From contig CAZJIU010000035.1 of assembly GCA_964546145.1 (NCBI GenBank), forward strand, positions 1-21,846: a stretch of DNA of 21,846 nucleotides, read 5' to 3'. Positions 16,641 through 21,846 of this stretch are shown here, piece by piece. A program made the translations under genes and the position numbers. This DNA comes from CAZAKO01 sp964546145. GTDB lineage: Bacteria > Fidelibacterota > UBA2242. How positions within the stretch are numbered: the stretch's first letter is position 1; each line of letters opens with the position of its first letter. The notes beneath the pieces are model-generated. The model had not been told where the DNA came from. It was given only the letters and a program-made list of their open reading frames with translations, and made no database searches.

Positions 16641-17645
16641 TCACTTCAGTAGTTCAATCGCATACTCCAATTGCTTATCCCTTCCTGCAATAATATCTAC
16701 TTCAGTTTGCTCCACCCGGATATCTGGTGCAACACCGAGCCATTCCCAGGGAAGTCCATCATAACGCCTTTGATCGATAAATCCGATTCTGACAGATTTT
16801 CCGCTTGGCAAATAATAAATACTCTCATCTCCTCCACCAAGTGAACCTCCGCCAGTCGTATCACCGACTACTGTGACTTGTGGCAATTGCTTTAATATTT
16901 CTGTTGTTAACTCACCCGCACTAAAGGTGGAGCCGTTTATCAAAACTACAACCGAATTGGTATAGATGAATGGTTCCAGAGGTTTGAATGGAGGTAACAC
17001 CCATTTTTCACCATATGTATAAGCATCGTTTCTGACAAGTGGTTCGCTCAAAAATCGAGTCACAACAGCTTCAACATTTTGATAATCACCGCCTACTTTC
17101 TGACGAATGTCTAATATTAGTCCTTTTGTATTTTTTAAATACTCCAAAACTCCAGGGAATTCATTTATTAAATAATTTTTATGAAAATCGGAAATAAATG
17201 CGTAGCCAATATTATTAGGTAAAATTTCATATTCTATCTTATTGCTTTTCGTAAGTCGAAGTGATTTATCAAAATATTTTCGAACTACAAATGGACTATA
17301 GGCGTGTCTATCTTTCCTTTGGCGCGGAGGATAGTAGGGATATACATCTCCACCACCTTCTGTCCGATAAGATACGTGACCATCCTTTAACTCTGCTAAC
17401 AAATCACACAGCACGAGGTAGAATTCATCCCCATGTGCTTTTTCAGCTCGATAACGATATATAATATGAATTGAATCCCAATTGATCTTCTTAAATTCAA
17501 GATATGGATATACATCACGTATTCTCTTCCACGCTGCCTCAAAATCCTCAACATTTTGATTGTTATGTGGTGAAGTGACCAGAATATCTTTGCATGAAGT
17601 AAGTAGGCATACGAAAATAATAATAAAATAGTGCCATTTTCTCAT
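16641..17645 (-). CDS. S41-family peptidase lipoprotein, copy 2
   Basis: The 334-residue paralogue of the gene at 13693-14709 has its own signal peptide ending LLTSC, so Cys18 is the lipid anchor. His90 (ELKDGHVSYR), Ser242 (STFSAGELT) and Glu301 (LPWEWLGVAPD) are the likely catalytic residues; DIRQKVGG replaces DIRHNNGG of copy 1. Strongly conserved blocks include NVEDFxAAW, YPYLEFKKI and the C-terminal DGLPWEW region. ATG 17645 is chosen because it directly precedes the basic/hydrophobic signal peptide; a TTG at 17660 touching the OMP stop is the alternative. The gene is 15 bases downstream of OMP copy 2 and 26 bases before attC D. The mature parts of the two peptidases are better conserved than the two barrels, suggesting a shared activity on different partners. 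Confidence 0.87.
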   Translation of the reverse strand: MRKWHYFIIIFVCLLTSCKDILVTSPHNNQNVEDFEAAWKRIRDVYPYLEFKKINWDSIHIIYRYRAEKAHGDEFYLVLCDLLAELKDGHVSYRTEGGGDVYPYYPPRQRKDRHAYSPFVVRKYFDKSLRLTKSNKIEYEILPNNIGYAFISDFHKNYLINEFPGVLEYLKNTKGLILDIRQKVGGDYQNVEAVVTRFLSEPLVRNDAYTYGEKWVLPPFKPLEPFIYTNSVVVLINGSTFSAGELTTEILKQLPQVTVVGDTTGGGSLGGGDESIYYLPSGKSVRIGFIDQRRYDGLPWEWLGVAPDIRVEQTEVDIIAGRDKQLEYAIELLK

Positions 17646-17660
17646 ATAAAAACTACCCAA

Positions 17661-18437
17661 TTAAAAACCATACGTTAAAGTAAATACAAAATTATCGCTT
17701 GCAACGTAAAGTGGCGCCCAGCTACTTATTCTTGTTACACCCAATAAATAGGCTGCTCTCACTGATAAATTTTTTAACAGGAAATATCTTATTCCAAGCC
17801 GAAATAATCCATTTGTACCGGAAAATAGTGTCAACAACTTAGCTGGTGATTCGTTATCTTCTTCCAAATCGACCATTCGCAAACCCAGCGATAAGACGCT
17901 AAAATTCAAAGAGTTTTCAATATTAAATTTTTCTGATAATGGATAAATGATCTCAGAACTTAATCCAAGGGATATTAATATGGCAACTGATAGTGAATAA
18001 TCAAATCCAGTGACAGCTATGTTCTGTTTATTAACAAATACGAATACTTCTGATGAAGGACCTAAATAAGCATACGCTTTTTTTGAGAAAAGAGAGAATT
18101 CAGATAAGGAGTAAAGGAATCCCTGATTTAAGGAAAATTGAAAAACGTTCGTACTTACATTATAATTTTTAAGATTAGAAGACGATTGAAATCCTATTCC
18201 GATCTGGTAAACATATTTTTCATGCTTGTTTGTCCAGCCTGCATTAAGGTAGGGCAGAGTACCTGAATATTTCTCCTTGGATACATATTCATCTTTTACC
18301 GAATATAGACCCAAGCCGTAACCTACAAAAATACCTGAGGGAAATACAGTTTTATAGTTTATTGTATCTTGGGCTGATGCTTGTGAAATTATCATAAGTG
18401 AAATAACAGCAATAATGATTCTTGATATTGTTTTCAT
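17661..18437 (-). CDS. Outer-membrane beta-barrel protein, copy 2
   Basis: The 258-residue protein has a signal peptide cleaved after Ala22 (QASA-QDTI), a barrel-like alternation of residues, and a terminal Phe in TLTYGF. It is a paralogue of 14712-15494. Leader, signal peptide and first part of the mature protein (through EKYSGTLP) are nearly identical. After that only scattered positions match, such as AYAYLGPS. The two copies thus look like the same secretion head joined to different barrels, or like copies with a homogenised 5' end. It is co-encoded with peptidase copy 2 and starts about 94 bases after the attC C core. Confidence 0.8.
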   Translation of the reverse strand: MKTISRIIIAVISLMIISQASAQDTINYKTVFPSGIFVGYGLGLYSVKDEYVSKEKYSGTLPYLNAGWTNKHEKYVYQIGIGFQSSSNLKNYNVSTNVFQFSLNQGFLYSLSEFSLFSKKAYAYLGPSSEVFVFVNKQNIAVTGFDYSLSVAILISLGLSSEIIYPLSEKFNIENSLNFSVLSLGLRMVDLEEDNESPAKLLTLFSGTNGLFRLGIRYFLLKNLSVRAAYLLGVTRISSWAPLYVASDNFVFTLTYGF

Positions 18438-18537
18438 AAGTTCTTATTTCCTTTTACAATTATTTGTAATCCTGTTTTAAAAAAAATCAATAAGTTTCCT
18501 TATCCCATTAGTGTCTTTTTTATGACATACGTATAAC
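18248..18537 (-). repeat. Conserved cassette head, copy 2 (leader plus OMP N-terminus)
   Basis: This is the partner of 15305-15595. Similarity starts at the attC core (GTATAAC, 18531-18537) and not before it, as expected if both cassettes descend from one circular cassette. It ends within the OMP gene near 18248. Confidence 0.85.
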
Positions 18538-18587
18538 GTTATGGGTGAGCCTCGCCGTTAGGCGTAGGCTCTACCCGCTGGTTAGGC
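18531..18587 (-). other. Putative attC site C (57 bp), overlapping the end of the VanZ-like gene
   Basis: The outer elements are GTATAAC (18531-18537) and GTTAGGC (18581-18587). Inner arms GGGTGAGCC (18543-18551) and GGCTCTACCC (18567-18576) pair over nine bases with one bulged base. The tip is CGCC-GTTA-GGCG (18553-18564). At 57 bp it has the size of a classic short attC. It encodes the last 16 residues of the upstream gene product. Confidence 0.8.
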
Positions 18588-18955
18588 CTTGTTTTAGATA
18601 ATCTTCCAGTAATAATGTTAATTAAACAAAAGGTGAGAAAGCCACAGAGAATTGCTATTATATCGAGATAATCGAATACTCTACCTGTCCAGTTTTGAAG
18701 TATTTCGTGAGCCAGTGTTCCTGCTGTTATAATGATGACAATAATCCAGAAAGTGGATGATGCTTTGGGTTTAATAGCCGAGAACAATAACATCAGCAGG
18801 GCCAGCAATCCGAAAAAACTTGGTGCTGATCCTAATAAATGCGCCCCGACGTGACTTTGTCCGATTGTTGTTGTGCGGATTGGAATGATTGCAAGAGCTA
18901 TTAGAGCATTTGCAACGCCTGCGTAAAAATAGAGTGATTGTTTGCTGATCACCAT
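18539..18955 (-). CDS. Small four-helix membrane protein, VanZ-like
   Basis: The 138-residue protein has four hydrophobic segments (about residues 9-25, 40-62, 70-89 and 100-117). Between the third and fourth lies HEILQNWTGRVFDYLD, which resembles the E..Q...R.fd..D signature of VanZ-like membrane proteins; the role of these is mostly unknown, apart from teicoplanin resistance in VanZ itself. The start is taken at ATG 18955, nine bases after the GTTAGGC core of attC B; the longer TTG-initiated frame runs through attC B and is not credible. The C-terminal tail RPNQRVEPTPNGEAHP is translated from attC C, so it is probably not part of the functional fold. It is a single-gene cassette. Function unknown. 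Confidence 0.72.
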   Translation of the reverse strand: MVISKQSLYFYAGVANALIALAIIPIRTTTIGQSHVGAHLLGSAPSFFGLLALLMLLFSAIKPKASSTFWIIVIIITAGTLAHEILQNWTGRVFDYLDIIAILCGFLTFCLINIITGRLSKTRPNQRVEPTPNGEAHP

Positions 18956-18964
18956 ATTGTATCG

Positions 18965-19092
18965 GCCTAACTCACGTTTCAGCGGTTGAAACCCCATTAA
19001 GATGAACTTGATAAAAGCATTAAACTTGAAACCAATCAACAAACTTGCTTAGATCTTCGGCGGTTTCAATCCGCTGGAAACGATTGTTAGTC
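18965..19092 (-). other. Putative attC site B (128 bp), between the hydrolase and VanZ-like genes
   Basis: The outer elements are GCCTAAC (18965-18971) and GTTAGTC (19086-19092). Inner arms 18975-18993 and 19062-19082 pair over 19 bp with exactly two single-base bulges on the same arm, the extrahelical-base pattern that integrases recognise in folded attC. The tip is about 68 bases. It is the most regular of the five sites. The hydrolase gene ends 15 bases before it, and the next gene starts nine bases after it. Confidence 0.82.
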
Positions 19093-19107
19093 GGTCTTTC
19101 TTAATCA

Positions 19108-20040
19108 TTATTTATGTTCATTAACAATTTCATTTATTATACTAACAACGATTTCTGGTTTTTCTGCTTGTATATAATGCCCTACATCTTTATATATTAT
19201 CTGCTTACTTTGACTACTTAAGGTCAATAGTTCTTTTTGTAACTCAATCCCTAGTTTTGTTATCTTAGTATAGTTTTCATGAACTCTACCTGATGTCATT
19301 ATTACAAATGGAATATCTCCAAATGTTTTATATTTTTTTGCTTCGATCATTGATTCCTTACAAGCCACAGTTTCATCAAACCATGCCATGCTATTTTTCT
19401 TAAAATATGCCTTGGCAACATCATATTGTTCATCGTTTAGTGAATATTGCTTCAAATTTGTGCTTTTCTGTATTCCTAAGTTTGTTATCAGCCAAATTAA
19501 TGGTCGTATACTTTTCTTTGGTATTTTTTTTTCTATTCCTATCTCTTCCATTCGGTCAAATAGATCAGGGTTAATTGGATCAATAAAAATTATTCCCTTT
19601 ATTTTATCAATATTTCTACCCGCAAAAATACGTCCATATATGGCGCCCATAGCATGACAGACGAGTATATATGGACCATTCTCTTGTTTTGCGTTTAATA
19701 AGTCTTCTAATTCTCCTGCTATTATTTCTCCATCTCTAGGCTGTTTTCCTTTGTCACTCCAGTAATAGCCATTTCTATCATAGTATATAGATTTTAATGT
19801 CGAGCTAGTTAAGTTTTGCAATGGTATCCAATTAAATGAGCCATACATATCAATATCATTAAAGAATATTAGGGTTGGTTTTCCATTACCAATGATTCTG
19901 ACATGAGTTTTTCTATTGTTGATGGTTAACATTTCACCCGTAGGTGAATAATTCTTGCTGGAATTTGTTTCACAACCACATAAAAGAATTGCGAATCCAA
20001 TGAATAGTAAATGCTTCCAGCGAGTTTTATGGTGTTGCAT
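19108..20040 (-). CDS. Alpha/beta-hydrolase-fold lipoprotein lacking the nucleophile serine
   Basis: The 310-residue protein has a lipoprotein signal peptide ending ILLCGC. It has the alpha/beta-hydrolase layout: FFNDIDMYGSFNW where the oxyanion loop is expected, YYDRNGYYWS after strand 4, and the nucleophile elbow at ILVCHAMGAIYGR. In active relatives this elbow reads G-H-S-M-G; here it is C-H-A-M-G, with Ala130 encoded by GCT where TCT would give Ser. The late DVGHYIQAEKPE carries the usual catalytic His. The protein is thus either a pseudo-enzyme with a binding role, or active by another residue, or there is a single-base error. ATG 20040 is chosen because GGAGG lies seven bases upstream; a GTG at 20052 is the alternative. 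It is a single-gene cassette between attC A and attC B, and starts 22 bases after the core site. Confidence 0.78.
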   Translation of the reverse strand: MQHHKTRWKHLLFIGFAILLCGCETNSSKNYSPTGEMLTINNRKTHVRIIGNGKPTLIFFNDIDMYGSFNWIPLQNLTSSTLKSIYYDRNGYYWSDKGKQPRDGEIIAGELEDLLNAKQENGPYILVCHAMGAIYGRIFAGRNIDKIKGIIFIDPINPDLFDRMEEIGIEKKIPKKSIRPLIWLITNLGIQKSTNLKQYSLNDEQYDVAKAYFKKNSMAWFDETVACKESMIEAKKYKTFGDIPFVIMTSGRVHENYTKITKLGIELQKELLTLSSQSKQIIYKDVGHYIQAEKPEIVVSIINEIVNEHK

Positions 20041-20062
20041 TTGATCCTCCACGTTATGATCC

Positions 20063-20124
20063 GCCTAACGCCGCTTTTCAGCGGGCGCGGCTTTTTGCGC
20101 TCCGTTGCAAAAGCCTTGTTAGCC
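20063..20124 (-). other. Putative attC site A (62 bp), between the DUF4760-like and hydrolase genes
   Basis: GCCTAAC (20063-20069) and GTTAGCC (20118-20124) pair with one mismatch. Inside are two hairpins: CCGCT/AGCGG around 20071-20084, and GGCTTTTTGC/GCAAAAGCC around 20089-20115. The arms are those of attC, but the double hairpin differs from the single long stem of most attC sites. Confidence 0.65.
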
Positions 20125-20163
20125 GAAATTTGCAAGTTAACTATCAAGCACTTCCTGATACAA

Positions 20164-20613
20164 TCATTCAAAATCATCCCAGTAGGTTGGCCCAGAATTT
20201 TCGGGTTTCTGCATCTCATCAATAAGCGCTTTAGTAACTTCGTAACAATGGCGGATACTTTGCCCCCAGTTTTCCACAAATGGTTGCGATGGAACTAATC
20301 CCAATTTTATAATAATAGCTGCTACATCATAAGTCGAACACACCATGGAGGCTTCACTCCGCTCTGCATCATCCCAAAGTGTATATTCTTTATTAACGAG
20401 CTTGGTACGTACAGTTTCACGTGCGGAACGGACTTCAGGTGCTTGAAGAAAGTTTGTTAAAGCAAGTATGTTCTGCGCAGAGGACGCACCTCGATCAACT
20501 TTAAGTTGCTCAGACATAGTGCGAAGCTGCTTATAATAAATGAAGAGAGTAATTAATAAACCGGAAATACCAACCACTTGAATTACAATTTGCCATTTCT
20601 CAAATAGTGTCAT
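20164..20613 (-). CDS. DUF4760-like membrane-anchored protein
   Basis: The 149-residue protein has one N-terminal membrane segment (about residues 8-26, VIQVVGISGLLITLFIYY), then a helical cytoplasmic domain with the ordered motifs EVRSARETV, LWDDAERSEASMVCSTYDV, IKLGLVP and NWGQSIRHCYEV. This order is characteristic of DUF4760-like proteins, whose function is unknown. GGGAGAGG precedes the ATG, and the integron-type core GTTAGCC lies 16 bases upstream of it (20630-20636), which would make it the first cassette of the array. It ends 39 bases before attC A. Confidence 0.75.
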   Translation of the reverse strand: MTLFEKWQIVIQVVGISGLLITLFIYYKQLRTMSEQLKVDRGASSAQNILALTNFLQAPEVRSARETVRTKLVNKEYTLWDDAERSEASMVCSTYDVAAIIIKLGLVPSQPFVENWGQSIRHCYEVTKALIDEMQKPENSGPTYWDDFE

Positions 20614-20629
20614 ATTTTTCCTCTCCCTC

Positions 20630-20636
20630 GGCTAAC
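20630..20636 (-). other. Isolated core site at the head of the cassette array (attI-like or attC remnant)
   Basis: On the minus strand GTTAGCC sits 16 bases before the first cassette ATG, as do the core sites before the other cassettes. No complementary arm is visible upstream, which is what an attI or a truncated attC would show. Seven bases alone are weak evidence; the position is what makes it notable. Confidence 0.4.
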
Positions 20637-20670
20637 ATATGTTTATACTGCTCTATTATTTGTAAAACAG

Positions 20671-20760
20671 GTTTCTCTATTAAGAAAAAAGTTTTTCAAT
20701 GAAGAAATTTTTTCAGAATGTTTCTCTATTAAGAAACAAAATAATTTCTCTATAGACAAA
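20671..20760. repeat. Four spaced copies of a 17-bp near-palindrome
   Basis: GTTTCTCTATTAAGAAA occurs identically at 20671-20687 and 20720-20736. Degenerate copies lie at 20691-20707 (14 of 17 matching) and 20744-20760 (13 of 17). Each is a TTTCT/AGAAA inverted repeat, and spacings are 20, 29 and 24 bases. The gene-free stretch 20614-20964 holds these and the core site; I see no ORF, terminator or other feature in the rest of it. Possible roles are binding sites for a regulator of the array or of the propeller gene. Confidence 0.6.
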
Positions 20761-20964
20761 TTTATTTCCCTTCTGCCTGTTTCTTTCATTGCACATCAAT
20801 TATACATATTTCTGATTCGATTATCAAGCTTGAGCGTAATATTTACACTCCCGGCTCGAGGCAGTCGGTGGTTAAACATTATCTGTAGGAATTATAATTC
20901 ATCAATTTATATTCGTCATCCTATTTACTGAACTTAACTTGCTGTCTTTAATCTATTAGAGCAT

Positions 20965-21846
20965 TTACTTTTGTAGAATTAGTTTTTTTGCTGCCGAAAA
21001 GGCACCCGTCTGTAAACGGTAAAAATATATTCCACTTGGTATTCCTGCAGGTTGCCACTTTATTTCATGTGCTCCGGCTATTTGATAGCTATTGATTAAT
21101 GTCTCTATTTCTTGACCAGTAAGATTATATATTTTTATACTGATTTTATCGGATTTCGATAAAGTGAAAGCAATGGTTGTTGTGAGGTTGAATGGATTCG
21201 GATAATTCTGCTTAAGGGTGAAATTATCAGGTAGTAAATCATTAATGCACCCAACTGTTACAATCCCATTCTCATTGAAGGTAGCCAAGCCAATCCCGGT
21301 ACCGATCCATTTATTGTTCAGATTGTCAATGGCAATGGCGGTGGTATTATTATGCGGCAAACCTGAACTATCAGACGTGTAATTAATGTAATTGATTCCG
21401 TCGTACATCGTGAGTCCGCTATACCAGCCGGTAATCCATTTGTTATCCATCGCATCGATCGCGATGGATGGAATTAAACCATTTCCAATGAGAGGTAACT
21501 CATCATCATAATTGTACCAGCTCTGATGATCGTGCATAACTAAACCTGCATATTCCGTACCAATCCATACATTACCAGAGTCATCAAACATAATGCAGAG
21601 GATTCGATCAAAGTCCAGACCGGTGTTACCGCTATTGTATATCGTCCAATTTTTATCATTATACTTAGCCATTCCTAAATGGTCGCAACCGATCCACTTG
21701 TTATTGCTGTCATCAATAGCGATACAGTTAACCCGATTTTGTGGCAGGTCCGAATTAGACTCATTAAAGTTTGTCCATTTTTCCCCATCAAATTTTGCAA
21801 CGCCTTCGCCTCGAAGTCCCAGCCACTTGTTGCTGCTGTCGTCTAT
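20965..21846 (-). CDS. Propeller-repeat protein with type IX secretion sorting domain (5' end outside window)
   Basis: The frame is open from the right edge to the stop at 20965, giving the last 293 or so residues. The visible part has at least five repeats of about 40 residues of the form IAIDDSNNKWIG...LAKYNDKNWTIYN, the two-component-regulator (Reg_prop) propeller type, here clearly extracellular because the end is a type IX secretion C-terminal domain: NYPNPFN, then IKIYNLTGQEIETL, then PSGIYFYRLQTG and KKLILQK. That domain directs export through the T9SS and is cleaved or anchored at the surface. A Met at 21672 is internal and not the start. Whole-protein length and any further domains are not visible. 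Probable role is surface binding or display; this is inference. Confidence 0.9.
   Translation of the reverse strand: MDDSSNKWLGLRGEGVAKFDGEKWTNFNESNSDLPQNRVNCIAIDDSNNKWIGCDHLGMAKYNDKNWTIYNSGNTGLDFDRILCIMFDDSGNVWIGTEYAGLVMHDHQSWYNYDDELPLIGNGLIPSIAIDAMDNKWITGWYSGLTMYDGINYINYTSDSSGLPHNNTTAIAIDNLNNKWIGTGIGLATFNENGIVTVGCINDLLPDNFTLKQNYPNPFNLTTTIAFTLSKSDKISIKIYNLTGQEIETLINSYQIAGAHEIKWQPAGIPSGIYFYRLQTGAFSAAKKLILQK

Larger units (their letters stand above)
13693..20636 (-). mobile_element. Integron-type gene cassette array without integrase (CALIN), six coding units and five attC-like sites
   Basis: All genes from 20613 down to 13693 lie on the minus strand, and each unit of one or two genes is followed by its own structured spacer. 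The spacers (15588-15720, 16481-16614, 18531-18587, 18965-19092, 20063-20124) have the attC layout: outer arms of GCCTAAC/GTTAGGC or GTATAAC/GTTAGGC type, inner arms that pair except for one or two bulged bases, and a tip of variable length. Several units start a few bases after the core site. No integrase (IntI) is encoded in the window, and there is no room for one between the first core site at 20630-20636 and the next gene. Cassette content (toxin-antitoxin, duplicated surface proteins, orphan families) fits integron arrays. The left boundary is unclear because no convincing attC follows the last peptidase gene. Confidence 0.75.

Noticed and set aside
18956..19042. Longer VanZ-like protein starting at TTG 19042
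   Set aside because: The extra part is translation of attC B; ATG 18955 lies right after the core site, as in other cassettes.
13693..20636. Insertion sequence or transposon carrying the duplicated genes
   Set aside because: No transposase is encoded and no terminal inverted repeats with target duplications were seen; boundaries coincide with attC-like cores.
20671..20760. CRISPR array
   Set aside because: Repeats are only 17 bp, two of four are degenerate, spacers of 3-12 bases are too short, and no cas genes are present.
20637..20964. Integrase gene next to the array
   Set aside because: No ORF longer than a few dozen codons lies here on either strand, so there is no room for an IntI.

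Overview
The window reads as chromosomal DNA of an anaerobic or microaerophilic, Gram-negative member of the Bacteroidetes-like (FCB) bacteria. It carries a propeller protein ending in a type IX secretion sorting domain, lipoproteins and small outer-membrane barrels, a superoxide reductase with a Dps-like thioferritin, and a TAnnTTTG-type -10 candidate. The species cannot be named from the sequence. A relative of Ignavibacteria, Calditrichota or KSB1 fits best, but that is inference.

Positions 1-8091 (all plus strand) hold four units. First comes an overlapping pair: a polytopic membrane protein with a helical-repeat tail, and an exported beta-propeller protein with a CxxCH heme motif. Next is a GH94 cellobiose phosphorylase. 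Last is a type IV (AbiE-like) toxin-antitoxin pair preceded by a palindrome that may be its operator.

Positions 8249-9729 (minus strand) form an oxygen-defence cluster: Dps-like thioferritin, superoxide reductase and a rubrerythrin/ferritin-like protein. Divergent from it are an aldehyde dehydrogenase (TTG start) and glmS, which ends in a strong two-way terminator at 13561-13591.

Positions 13693-20636 are the striking part. Every gene is on the minus strand, the DNA looks more AT-rich, and the coding units are separated by five different structured elements with the layout of integron attC sites: outer CTAAC/GTTAG-type or ATAAC/GTTAT-type arms, inner arms with single unpaired bases, and a variable tip. 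The cassettes, in transcription order, are a DUF4760-like protein, an alpha/beta-hydrolase lipoprotein whose nucleophile serine is replaced by alanine, a VanZ-like membrane protein whose C-terminus is encoded by an attC, an OMP plus S41-peptidase pair, a VapBC toxin-antitoxin pair with its own promoter, and a second OMP plus S41-peptidase pair. No integrase gene is in view, so this is best described as a CALIN (cluster of attC sites lacking an integrase). The two OMP/peptidase cassettes begin to resemble each other exactly at the attC core, share leader and signal peptide almost unchanged, and then diverge. An unexplained set of about four 17-bp near-palindromes lies just upstream of the first cassette.

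Positions 20965-21846 hold the 3' part of a large propeller protein with a T9SS sorting domain. Its 5' end lies outside the window.
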